DNA of 64,000 nt, taken from Leptolyngbya boryana PCC 6306 (GTDB taxonomy: Bacteria; Cyanobacteriota; Cyanobacteriia; Leptolyngbyales; Leptolyngbyaceae). Location of the stretch: contig NZ_KB731324.1 in NCBI RefSeq assembly GCF_000353285.1, positions 5,040,577-5,104,576 of the forward strand, written 5' to 3'. A program made the position numbers and the translations under genes. The notes under the pieces were generated by a model. It worked only from the letters and a program-made list of their open reading frames with translations. It was not told the origin of the DNA and did not search any database. Position 1 is the stretch's first letter. Each line of letters opens with the position of its first letter. Below, one piece after another: positions 1 through 7,822 of this stretch.

Positions 1-565
1 GCAAAAACCGCTTCAAGTCCTGGAAAACCGACGCATCTGCCAACTGTAAACTCGTAATCGTAGTGAGAAACTGCTGTTGCTCTCTCAATTGAGTCAGTGT
101 TCTTGCCGTTAGAGAAGTCTTCCCCATCTGCCGCGGGGCGCGAATCCGAACCAGTGCTCCAGGTTTGAGCAAAGACTCGTAGCAAATATTCTCGATCGGC
201 GGACGATAGACGTAAAATGGTGAATCGACGGGAAGCTGTCCACTCAGTAGAATATGCTGGCGGTTACTGAGCGTTGCAGTTTCCGAATCCGTGTAGTCAT
301 CCGGCGTGAGCAACAAGTCAAACGCCCGAAAATAGTTTTCTAAAGTCTGTTGATCGACTGCCACTTTGCGGCTGCGAACCCGTGCTAGCGTATTCGGACT
401 CAGCGCAGTGCGTTCGCTCAGGTCTTGCAGGGTATAAGACTTGCCAAAATTATCTTGAGTGACGGATCTCTGCTCAGCAGCTTGAAGGCGCTGCCAGCCT
501 CGGGTGCTGAGGATAATTCCGCGCTTTCGCTTCACGGGAGGTCGAGGGGGCTGAGAGTGTGACAT
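1..565 (-). CDS. AAA-like ATPase with N-terminal HTH domain (3' end beyond window)
   Basis: The gene runs off the left edge, so only about 188 N-terminal residues are visible. They begin MSHSQPPRPPVKRKRG. A basic tail is followed by a helix-turn-helix-like segment (TLQDLSERTALSPNTLARV, about residues 47-65), as found at the N-terminus of cyanobacterial AAA-like (AAA_35 type) proteins. Then comes the family's FYVYRPPIE signature and a P-loop-like APRQMGKTSL near residues 150-160. These proteins are P-loop NTPases of unknown detailed role, often fused to sensory or effector modules. In-frame ATGs at 583 and 598 are alternative starts and none has a clear Shine-Dalgarno sequence. The C-terminal domains are outside the window, so the effector cannot be named. 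Confidence 0.75.
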   Translation of the reverse strand, partial: MSHSQPPRPPVKRKRGIILSTRGWQRLQAAEQRSVTQDNFGKSYTLQDLSERTALSPNTLARVRSRKVAVDQQTLENYFRAFDLLLTPDDYTDSETATLSNRQHILLSGQLPVDSPFYVYRPPIENICYESLLKPGALVRIRAPRQMGKTSLTARTLTQLREQQQFLTTITSLQLADASVFQDLKRFL

Positions 566-598
566 GGAGAACAACTGTGACATAGATACAGAAACCAT

Positions 599-1535
599 CA
601 AGTGAGCACCATTAGCGTAACTGTTGAGTCAACTTGACGCTTTGAGATCAATTTGCGATTGATTAAACTCAGCATTATACGCTAACTGATTTTAATTGCA
701 GCATTTTATCCGTAAGACTTCGGAGGAGTTGATGGCTTAAACTCGCAGCTAATTTGTGAAACTGATGCGACTTTTGTCTCAAGAGTGAGAGATTGCAACA
801 TATTACAGCGTGATTCTACGGTAAATCCGGTCTCAGTTGAAATTCGTAACGAATCCGTAGAATTTCGCATTTAAATCTCTAGACTTCAAGATATTCTCGC
901 AATCAATCGCTGTCTCAGAAAAAATCACAAATTGTGTGTTTCAAAAGGGATTAAAGGCTCGATTGGCAATTTCTGAGGACTTGGCTGAGTTCTATGACCA
1001 TACAGGATCATCTGAAGATTAAATTGGTTGCTTAAGTTGTGATCTTTAGTAGTCAATTCTGGCTTTCGGGGGCAAACTAATCCAGTAGTGTCTAGTGAAC
1101 TCTACTTCAGCGGTTTCATCAGCAACCTAGCGATGAACTAGAGGTGCAGAATCAGAAATATTTCTGAGCAAAAGTCAAATTTACGCTTTAATTCTGCTAG
1201 AGCAAGACACAAATAGAGTGACAACTTTCCTGAATTTTGGTGTAAATGAGTTCTATGTTATGGGGTGCAAAAAGCGTGAGTACAGTATCAAACAGGACTG
1301 CCGTGTATCGAGTGGAGCAATGGTATCAATTACACTCTCTTGATTCAGATTACAAGATAGATTAGATTCAGGGCTTTAGGCTCAGTAGGTATTGCACTTC
1401 ATTCAGTTCTTGCGGAGCAGTTGAGTAACTACCTAATTGTATGATTGCCTACTTAATCTCTTTTAATTCCTTTTTAAGAAAGTTGCCGCGATGGACTTTC
1501 CTTCCCATTGATGATTCGCCAGGCTGCTCTGACCC
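599..1535. other. Long AT-rich intergenic region, no gene found
   Basis: About 940 bases between the divergently oriented AAA-like gene and the GGDEF/EAL gene hold no convincing ORF, tRNA or repeat family. No GCGATCGC site is visible. There is a 9-bp inverted repeat ATTCTACGG (813-821) / CCGTAGAAT (855-863) enclosing the palindrome TTCGTAACGAA (843-853), which could be an operator or RNA hairpin. The region should contain two divergent promoters, but none was convincing by eye. Confidence 0.5.
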
Positions 1536-3272
1536 ATGAAGACCATTCTGATAATTGAAGATGATGAGTTGATTCGGAACAATCTGTTAGAGATTTTAGA
1601 GTTTGAAGGATTTCGAGCGATCGAAGCAGAAAACGGTCGAATCGGGGTACAAAAAGCTCGGGCTTACCATCCCGATTTAGTGCTTTGTGATGTCTGTATG
1701 CCGGAGTTAGATGGCTACGGCGTGCTTGAAGAGCTTCGCTCAAATGTCCAAACTGCGACGATGCCCGTGATTTTTCTCACCGCCAAGAGTGATAAAAGTG
1801 ATGTGCGGCAAGGTATGAATTCAGGCGCAGATGATTATCTCATCAAGCCTTGCTCGGTCAGTGAATTGCTGGGAGCAATTTCGTCCCGATTAAAGAAACA
1901 GGCTGTTCTCATCGAACGCTACACAGAGCAGCAACAGCAGGCGACAGCGGCAATTCGGCGGGGAGCGATGTTAGATCCACTGACGCATCTACCGACCCGT
2001 GGCTTGTTATATCAGCACTTGCATCATTTAATGTCTTCATTCGCGCAGTTCCCGGATTCACGAGGGATTGCAATTCTTTGCTTAAATTTGCAGCGATTTC
2101 ACTTGATTAATTCGGGGTTCGGGCATATTGCGGGCGATATTGTGTTGCAGATGGTCGCAAATCGGCTGAGTAAAGTCGTACAGGCGAATGGATTTTTAGC
2201 TCGACTGAATGGAGACCAGTTTGGGATTGTCCTGAAAGATGTGGCACAAGAGGAGCTAGGTGAGTTTGCTCAACTGTTGCTCGATCGCGTGACGCTGCCC
2301 TGCATGATTGATGGACATGAGATTCGATTTCACGCCAATGTCGGCATGACTTGGACGGATCAGCCGCAGGGGACACCGCAAGATTTACTGACGCAGGCTG
2401 AAACCGCGCAGCATTGGTGTCAGCAGCCTGGGCTGAATCGCTATCGCCTCTATGATACCGAGTTGGATGCGTTAGAGGTCGAGCGGCGCTTAATCGAGAT
2501 GGATTTGACCAAAGCGATCGAACGGGCGGAGTTCCAGGTTCATTATCAGCCGCAAGTCGATCTGCAAACGGGGCGAGTTGTCGGCATGGAATCACTAGTG
2601 CGGTGGCACCATCCGGTGCGAGGGGTTGTCTCTCCCGCCAAATTTATTCCGATCGCGGAAGAGTTGGGGTTAATTGTGCCGTTGGGCGAGTGGATTTTGA
2701 CAACAGCATGTCAGCATGCGAAACGTTGGCAAATTCTGTGTATGCAGCCGCTGCGTGTCTCTGTGAATCTGTCGATGCGGCAGTTTCAGCAGCCGAATTT
2801 ACCGCAGAGAGTTGAAGCAATTTTGGCAGAGACGGGACTTGATCCGAAGCTATTAACGTTGGAGTTGACCGAGAGCTGCGTGATGCACGATGTCGAAGCA
2901 ACAATCTTGACGTTAAAAGCGTTGAAAAAGCTCGGAATTGAGATTTCGATCGATGATTTTGGTACAGGATATTCGTCGTTGAATCATCTGTATCAACTGC
3001 CGATCGATGCTTTAAAGATCGATCGCAGTTTCGTCAAACAGATTCGCGTCAGCGCAGGTGCGATCGCAATTTCCGATGCCATTATCAGCATGGCAAAAGG
3101 CTTAAAGCTGCATATCGTCGCTGAAGGCATTGAAGACAAGGAACAGCTCGCATTTTTCCGTAAACGGGGCTGTGATGCGATTCAAGGCTTTCTGTACAGC
3201 CCACCCATTTCAGCGATTGAAATGGAGGCGTTGCTCCTGTCCGATCGCCGTCTTCATTTTGCGAGCGCTTGA
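1536..3272 (+). CDS. Response regulator with degenerate GGDEF and intact-looking EAL domain
   Basis: A 578-residue cyclic-di-GMP signalling protein. Residues 1-125 are a receiver domain (IIEDDE acidic pocket, phospho-acceptor D52 in LCDVCMP, IFLTAKS, IKPC). Residues about 145-300 are a GGDEF domain in which the signature is NGDQF (about 225-229), so cyclase activity is unlikely and the domain may be regulatory. Residues about 315-565 form an EAL domain with ESL (E about 352), VNLSMRQF, LELTES, DDFGTGYSS, LKIDRSF, VAEGIE and QGFLYSPP. The metal and catalytic positions are kept, so phosphodiesterase activity is plausible. No sensor kinase is adjacent. The receiver domain closely resembles that of the regulator at 35641-36369. 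Confidence 0.92.
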   Translation: MKTILIIEDDELIRNNLLEILEFEGFRAIEAENGRIGVQKARAYHPDLVLCDVCMPELDGYGVLEELRSNVQTATMPVIFLTAKSDKSDVRQGMNSGADDYLIKPCSVSELLGAISSRLKKQAVLIERYTEQQQQATAAIRRGAMLDPLTHLPTRGLLYQHLHHLMSSFAQFPDSRGIAILCLNLQRFHLINSGFGHIAGDIVLQMVANRLSKVVQANGFLARLNGDQFGIVLKDVAQEELGEFAQLLLDRVTLPCMIDGHEIRFHANVGMTWTDQPQGTPQDLLTQAETAQHWCQQPGLNRYRLYDTELDALEVERRLIEMDLTKAIERAEFQVHYQPQVDLQTGRVVGMESLVRWHHPVRGVVSPAKFIPIAEELGLIVPLGEWILTTACQHAKRWQILCMQPLRVSVNLSMRQFQQPNLPQRVEAILAETGLDPKLLTLELTESCVMHDVEATILTLKALKKLGIEISIDDFGTGYSSLNHLYQLPIDALKIDRSFVKQIRVSAGAIAISDAIISMAKGLKLHIVAEGIEDKEQLAFFRKRGCDAIQGFLYSPPISAIEMEALLLSDRRLHFASA

Positions 3273-3323
3273 GGCACAAATCCTCGATCTGTGCCTTTGT
3301 TCTGACCTCAAGTCGGTTCGATT

Positions 3324-4451
3324 TCAAGGCTCAGAGGTCTGACCTGCAGGAATTTCTGCGAGTTGGATATCACTCGACATAATAATTGCCGAATGCGGCG
3401 ATCGCAAAGAGACCAAAATGCTTTTAATCACGACTGCAATGGGGACAGCGACAACCACTCCTAGCAGTCCTCCGACGCGTGCGCCCATCAGGATTGAAAT
3501 AAACACCCAGACCGGATTTAAGCCTGTAAAGCTACCCAAAATTCTTGGCATAATCAGATTTTCAATAATCTGCTGCACAATTAAAGATGCAATCAACACT
3601 TCAACGCCTAAGCCAATATCGCGCAGCGCGACTAGGAGTGACACGATCGCAATTCCCACCGATCCACCAAATGGAATCAGTGCCATTGTTCCAATGGACA
3701 ATCCAAACAGCAATCCGAATGGAACGCGCAACGTCAGAAAGATGACTGTCAACACAAAGCCCATCGACGTCGAAGAAATCAACTGGCTAAAAAAGAAATT
3801 CTGAAAACTCAGCCGTAAGGTATTGCTAAACGGATCGCGAATCTGATGCGGCAGCCATTCCACCAAACTTTGCCAAAGTCGATCGCTGTGTTGAAGTAAA
3901 TAAAACGTCAGCACCAACGTCAGCAGTAAATCTAGAAGGCTCGTCACCGTAATCACTGCCAGTCCTAAAATGTCACCCGCCAATCGTTGGAGTTGATTTT
4001 TTAGGGGTGCAGTAATTTGATCGGCTAAAACGTCCAAGCTAATTGGAAATCCAGCTTTTTCGATCTGATCGTTGAGCAGAATCAATTGTCGCTGACCGGA
4101 GTCGATCCAGTCAGGCAACCGGGTCACTAACTGTTGCGCTTGTTGTAGGGCGAGCGGAACAAGCGTGACGCCGATCGCGAGTAAGACCGAGATCGTAAAC
4201 AGAAAGACGATTATTGCCGCTCGTCCTCGTGTGGTTCCATGCTGCTGCATATAACTGACGGGATAGTTCAGTAAAAACGTCAGCAAAGACGCACCCACAA
4301 TGATCGCTAACAGCGAATGGAAATATCCAAAAATCGAGGAAATTGCCCAGGCATTGAGAACGAGTAAGGGAGCAAACGACGCGAATGCGATCGCTTTTGA
4401 CACGGGGGACAACGCATCCCACCAAATCCACAGCTTATTGCGATGAAGCAT
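3324..4451 (-). CDS. AI-2E family transporter (membrane permease)
   Basis: A 375-residue integral membrane protein of the AI-2E/PerM-type family. An N-terminal pair of hydrophobic segments (VSKAIAFASFAPLLVLNAW, ILLAIIVGAS region) is followed by a soluble amphipathic stretch. A C-terminal cluster of segments contains the glycine-rich FGLLFGLSIGTMALIPFGGS region and the LMGARVGGLLGVVVAVPIAVV region, typical of the family. Substrates are uncertain: members have been linked to autoinducer-2 or to ion antiport, so transport of AI-2 should not be assumed. The ATG at 4451 is followed by a normal positive N-terminus. It stands alone, convergent with the gene ending at 3272. Confidence 0.85.
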   Translation of the reverse strand: MLHRNKLWIWWDALSPVSKAIAFASFAPLLVLNAWAISSIFGYFHSLLAIIVGASLLTFLLNYPVSYMQQHGTTRGRAAIIVFLFTISVLLAIGVTLVPLALQQAQQLVTRLPDWIDSGQRQLILLNDQIEKAGFPISLDVLADQITAPLKNQLQRLAGDILGLAVITVTSLLDLLLTLVLTFYLLQHSDRLWQSLVEWLPHQIRDPFSNTLRLSFQNFFFSQLISSTSMGFVLTVIFLTLRVPFGLLFGLSIGTMALIPFGGSVGIAIVSLLVALRDIGLGVEVLIASLIVQQIIENLIMPRILGSFTGLNPVWVFISILMGARVGGLLGVVVAVPIAVVIKSILVSLRSPHSAIIMSSDIQLAEIPAGQTSEP

Positions 4452-4559
4452 GATGCATCAATGAACAACAGTTAAATCACGAGACGATTTTGGGCAGTCT
4501 CTAGTTATTATTATCGCGTTTTGATTCGTGGTACATCTTCCTTCCCTGTGATTTAACCG

Positions 4560-4931
4560 ATGAAAGAATTTGATGATCTCCAACTTGACGAGATTGAACC
4601 GGATGCAATTCGGCACGTGCGGCTATTTTTCTACCTTGTTCCGATTTTTGGATTTTTTCCAGCAGTTTGGACGCTTTATCGTCACGCCGGAAGTCGGCAA
4701 GAACGCGCCTTGAGTCGATTTGTGATCAAAATGGCGATGGGCTGGCTGCTGCTCTATGGTTTGCTCGGAGCCAGTGCCATCAATGCAGACTCGATTCCCC
4801 TACCGTTGCTGCTGACTGCTAGTTTTATGACTTCAGGCTATTTCGGCTTGAATGTGTTGCTCATGGTACGGCTATGGCAGCGTAAGGTGATTGCTCTACC
4901 TCTGCTTGGAAAGGTTGGTCGCTTACTGTGA
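4560..4931 (+). CDS. Conserved small membrane protein, function unknown
   Basis: A 123-residue protein with an acidic N-terminal tail (MKEFDDLQLDEIEPDAIRHV) and three predicted transmembrane segments, about residues 23-40 (FFYLVPIFGFFPAVW), 57-75 (MAMGWLLLYGLLGASA) and 80-105 (PLPLLLTASFMTSGY...). It ends with a short basic tail. I do not recognise a named family; the organisation is typical of conserved cyanobacterial membrane proteins without assigned role. It lies divergent from the AI-2E transporter (108 bp apart) and convergent with map. Confidence 0.7.
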   Translation: MKEFDDLQLDEIEPDAIRHVRLFFYLVPIFGFFPAVWTLYRHAGSRQERALSRFVIKMAMGWLLLYGLLGASAINADSIPLPLLLTASFMTSGYFGLNVLLMVRLWQRKVIALPLLGKVGRLL

Positions 4932-4968
4932 CATTCCCAACCCTTTCCATTCTCGCGGGAAGGATCAC

Positions 4969-5730
4969 CTAAGCCTGCGTCAAAATTTCGTAGCCTGTGC
5001 TAGTAACGGCGATCGTATGTTCACATTGCGCTGACAGTTTGCGATCCTTCGTCAAAGCTGTCCACTTGTCGGACATCACCTCAACTTCCCAAGTGCCCTC
5101 ATTGATCATCGGCTCGATCGTAAACACCATTCCCGGTCTTAACTTTTTCCCAGTTCCCCGCTTCCCATAGTGAGGAATCTGCGGTGCGGTATGGAAAATA
5201 TGGCTAATCCCGTGCCCGACAAAATCTTGCACGACTGAGAACCCTTGCGATTCTGCATACTCTTGAATCGCCGCTCCAATGTCGCCAATTCTTGCCCCAG
5301 GTTTCACTTCATCCATGCCTAACTGGCGGCACTTGTCGGTGACTTCAACCAACCGACGCGCCAAAGGAGAAGGTTCACCCACGAAATACATTTTCGACGT
5401 GTCTCCGTGATACCCATCCACAATCAGAGTGACATCGATATTAATAATGTCGCCATCCTTCAGAATCTGCTTGGCATTGGGAATCCCATGACAAACGACT
5501 TCGTTCACACTCGTACAAATCGATTTTGGAAACCCGTTATATCCCAGGGGCGCACTTTTTGCGCCATGTGCCTGTGTCCATCGTTCTGCCTCGTCATTGA
5601 GTTCTAGGGTACTCACCCCAGGCTTAACAAACGGCTCTAAATGCTGCAATAACTGCGCTGCAAGCTTCCCAGCCCGACGCATTTTCTCAATTTCGCGACT
5701 CGAAAGGAGGGTAATAACTTCTTGTTCCAT
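4969..5730 (-). CDS. map: Type I methionine aminopeptidase
   Basis: A 253-residue cytosolic enzyme that removes N-terminal Met from nascent proteins. All family hallmarks are present: CHGIPN (substrate His), the metal ligands in NIDVTLIVDGYHGDTSKMY (two Asp), GHGISHIFHTAPQIPHYG (metal His), FTIEPMINEG (Glu) and QCEHTIAVT (Glu). It is the classic short form without an N-terminal zinc-finger extension. It follows the thioesterase gene by 54 bp on the same strand and the two are probably co-transcribed. Confidence 0.97.
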   Translation of the reverse strand: MEQEVITLLSSREIEKMRRAGKLAAQLLQHLEPFVKPGVSTLELNDEAERWTQAHGAKSAPLGYNGFPKSICTSVNEVVCHGIPNAKQILKDGDIINIDVTLIVDGYHGDTSKMYFVGEPSPLARRLVEVTDKCRQLGMDEVKPGARIGDIGAAIQEYAESQGFSVVQDFVGHGISHIFHTAPQIPHYGKRGTGKKLRPGMVFTIEPMINEGTWEVEVMSDKWTALTKDRKLSAQCEHTIAVTSTGYEILTQA

Positions 5731-5784
5731 GTCTGTGAAGAGTGTGGCTAAGCGTTTCCGATTGTAGACGTTTTTCGGAGGCTC

Positions 5785-6186
5785 TTACCGAAAGCGATCA
5801 ACCCAACACTGCAATTGTTCCGAAAGTTCGATTCGGGTTCTCGTCTTGGTCGCAATACAAACGTGCCGCGTCAAAGCCTTCCCAACCGACTTTGAATCCT
5901 GCATCAACTGATATCGGATCTCAAATTCACTCGGTTTGAGCAGGTGAGGAGTTAATTCGATCGTAATGAGATCCCCACAAAACATCGGACTAAAAAAATC
6001 GACTTCAGCATGAACAATCGGCACGGCAATGTTTTGCCCAGAAAAGAACGATCGCACTGAAATCCCGCTGGCAGCTAATGATGCCTCGTAAGCCTCATGG
6101 CAAAGCGTCAACACATTGGCAAAGTAGACGACTCCGGCTGCATCAGTTTCGGAGAAATGAATGGTTCGATCGTAAGTAAATCCCAT
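5785..6186 (-). CDS. Hotdog-fold thioesterase, probably 1,4-dihydroxy-2-naphthoyl-CoA hydrolase
   Basis: A 133-residue hotdog protein with the 4-hydroxybenzoyl-CoA-thioesterase-type active-site motif FSETDAAGVVYFAN (catalytic Asp about residue 15) and the HEAYEASL helix. Cyanobacterial members of this size and sequence are the phylloquinone-pathway DHNA-CoA thioesterases (slr0204 type). That assignment is by family knowledge; other acyl-CoA substrates cannot be excluded. It lies 54 bp upstream of map on the same strand. Length is normal and the ATG gives the usual MGFTYDRTIHF start. Confidence 0.85.
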   Translation of the reverse strand: MGFTYDRTIHFSETDAAGVVYFANVLTLCHEAYEASLAASGISVRSFFSGQNIAVPIVHAEVDFFSPMFCGDLITIELTPHLLKPSEFEIRYQLMQDSKSVGKALTRHVCIATKTRTRIELSEQLQCWVDRFR

Positions 6187-6376
6187 AAAGGCTGCATTGT
6201 AAAAGAGAAAATCAACTCAGACGGGAATTTCTATACGGTCTGAATTCCATCCAAAATCAAACGGTAGTCTGTTTTGCTCGCCTAGAAAACCCTTGAGCGT
6301 CTGTAATGAACGTTGGGAATGGGTATGAACTGCTAGGGAAATAAGAACCACAATTATGTCCCTTGTTTTTCCTAAT

Positions 6377-6401
6377 CTCCCCACTCCCTACTCCCCACTC
6401 T
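6377..6401. repeat. Dispersed ACTCCCTACTCCCC-type repeat, copy 1
   Basis: This tract of C-rich pentamers (CCCCACTCCCTACTCCCCAC) lies directly downstream of the psb32 stop codon. The same word, or its reverse complement, recurs at 7652-7690, 27181-27240 and 35608-35622, always outside conserved coding sequence. It belongs to the short dispersed GGGAGTGGGGAG-type repeats common in cyanobacterial intergenic DNA. Confidence 0.8.
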
Positions 6402-6402
6402 C

Positions 6403-7086
6403 CTACCGCACATACCAGTAATAGGTCGCCATCGGAATAATCGTTGCTGCAATCAACAATCCAATCACCCAGGGAACCGCATTACTTTGCGCTGTTTCTT
6501 CGCGCGATGCAAACGTGCCTTCTGTCTTCACGTTATCTACGATTTCTGGAGGACCTGGATCAGGCTCACCAGATAACACTGCCACTAAACGATCGCTCAC
6601 ATCCAAAAATGCCTGATTATAGCGATCGCCCTTTTGCAGAGGAGCCTGCATTGTTTCCTGAGCCACGCTTTTCGCAACTTCATCCGACATCAAGGCTTTT
6701 ACCTCTTCGCCGGTTGCGATCGCAGAATTATTCGTCAAACTGTCTAAAACCACGATCGTCTGAGTTGCACCCGCTTCAGGCGTAGGAAACCACTGTTGGA
6801 ACAGCTTTGTGGTAAAACTCTCGATCGTCTCGTCATAATCGAGGCGGCGAATCGTCACAAAATGCACTTCCTGACCTGTTTTATCTGCCAGATCATTCAG
6901 GGTATCCGTCAGCTTTCCTTCATTAAAACGGCTAATAATGTCACCTAAATCGACCACTCGTGTCTCTTCAGAGACTGGCGGCACTTCATACAAACTGGTA
7001 GCGTAGGCAGGAGCCGCAGATAGCGAGGTGAATAAAACCATTGCTAGCAGCAACCCTCTCAAAAAAGAATGGAGGAGCTTTTTCAT
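6403..7086 (-). CDS. psb32: Psb32-like TPM-domain protein (photosystem II protection/repair)
   Basis: A 227-residue protein starting MKKLLHSFLRGLL. A signal peptide (about 1-31, cut near AYA|TSLYEV) is followed by a TPM-domain core (VVDLGDIIS, LNDLADKTGQEVHFVTIRRLDYDE, TKLFQQWFP, TIVVLDSLTNNSAIATGEEV). A C-terminal transmembrane helix (VPWVIGLLIAATIIPMATYY) is followed by YVR. This layout matches Psb32, a thylakoid-lumen-facing protein that protects PSII and speeds its recovery after photodamage. A start at 7119 would add MYFERKQKIAI, but the ATG at 7086 gives a standard signal peptide. It is divergent from prxQ, another stress gene. Confidence 0.88.
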   Translation of the reverse strand: MKKLLHSFLRGLLLAMVLFTSLSAAPAYATSLYEVPPVSEETRVVDLGDIISRFNEGKLTDTLNDLADKTGQEVHFVTIRRLDYDETIESFTTKLFQQWFPTPEAGATQTIVVLDSLTNNSAIATGEEVKALMSDEVAKSVAQETMQAPLQKGDRYNQAFLDVSDRLVAVLSGEPDPGPPEIVDNVKTEGTFASREETAQSNAVPWVIGLLIAATIIPMATYYWYVR

Positions 7087-7213
7087 GATTGCGATTTTTT
7101 GTTTTCTCTCAAAATACATCGCTTCTGAGAGCGATCTTCAATTCAAATTAAATCGCAGAACTAAAGAGATTACAATTTGTAAAGCAAATTAATTTTGTTC
7201 AGGAGTCAGACTC

Positions 7214-7651
7214 ATGCCGTTAAATGTAGGCGATACAGCCCCCGATTTCACTGTCAAAGATACGAACGGCAATACCGTGAAACTCTCAGATTATGCGGGT
7301 CAAACGGTTGTGATGTATTTCTATCCGAAAGACGATACCCCAGGCTGCACCAAAGAAGCGTGCAGTTTCCGCGACAATTACGAGCAGTACACCAGCAAGG
7401 GAATTCCCGTGTTTGGAGTGAGCATGGACGATGAAGCCTCTCACCAACGCTTTACGGAGAAATTCAGCTTGCCGTTTCCCTTGTTGGCAGATACCGATGG
7501 GGCAATTACCAAGGCGTATGATGTCGATGGCGGCGGCTACTCGAAGCGCGTGACTTACGTGATTGGGTCAGATGGCAAGATTGCTCAGGTGTTTACGACG
7601 ATTCAGACGGATACGCATGCGACGGATATTTTGCAGGCGATAGGGGCTTAG
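7214..7651 (+). CDS. prxQ: Peroxiredoxin Q / BCP type
   Basis: A 145-residue thiol peroxidase. The peroxidatic Cys45 and resolving Cys50 are in YPKDDTPGCTKEACSFRD, the 1-Cys-x4-Cys arrangement of the PrxQ/BCP group. N-terminal APDFTV and the MDDEASHQRFTEKFSLPFPLLAD block are also typical. It reduces hydroperoxides with electrons from thioredoxin. GGAGT at 7202-7206 is a plausible ribosome binding site. A hairpin terminator follows at 7718-7758. It shares a divergent promoter region (7087-7213) with psb32. Confidence 0.95.
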   Translation: MPLNVGDTAPDFTVKDTNGNTVKLSDYAGQTVVMYFYPKDDTPGCTKEACSFRDNYEQYTSKGIPVFGVSMDDEASHQRFTEKFSLPFPLLADTDGAITKAYDVDGGGYSKRVTYVIGSDGKIAQVFTTIQTDTHATDILQAIGA

Positions 7652-7690
7652 GGAGAGTGGGGAGTGAAGTGCTTGCTCCCCATGCTCCTA
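7652..7690. repeat. Dispersed GGGGAGT-type repeat, copy 2
   Basis: Just after the prxQ stop, GAGAGTGGGGAGTG and CTCCCCATGCTCC form an imperfect inverted pair from the same repeat family as 6377-6401 and 27181-27240. Confidence 0.6.
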
Positions 7691-7717
7691 TTCCCTCATT
7701 CCACCAATTTTAAGAAG

Positions 7718-7758
7718 AATCTGACGATCGAAAGATTTATCGATGGTCAGATTTTTTT
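7718..7758 (+). terminator. Rho-independent terminator after prxQ
   Basis: Inverted repeat AATCTGACGATCGA / TCGATGGTCAGATT (7718-7731 and 7740-7753), with one small bulge, runs into a T-tract (7752-7758). It lies 67 bp past the prxQ stop codon. Confidence 0.75.
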
Positions 7759-7822
7759 CGCTTTCAAAAAGCATGAGTATATTAAGAGGCGAACTGGTCG
7801 GAACTAATTCAGGGATATCCAC

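Noticed and set aside
3418-3804. Plus-strand 128-codon ORF opposite the AI-2E transporter
   Set aside because: It is Thr/Pro/Ile-rich low-complexity sequence antisense to a conserved membrane gene.
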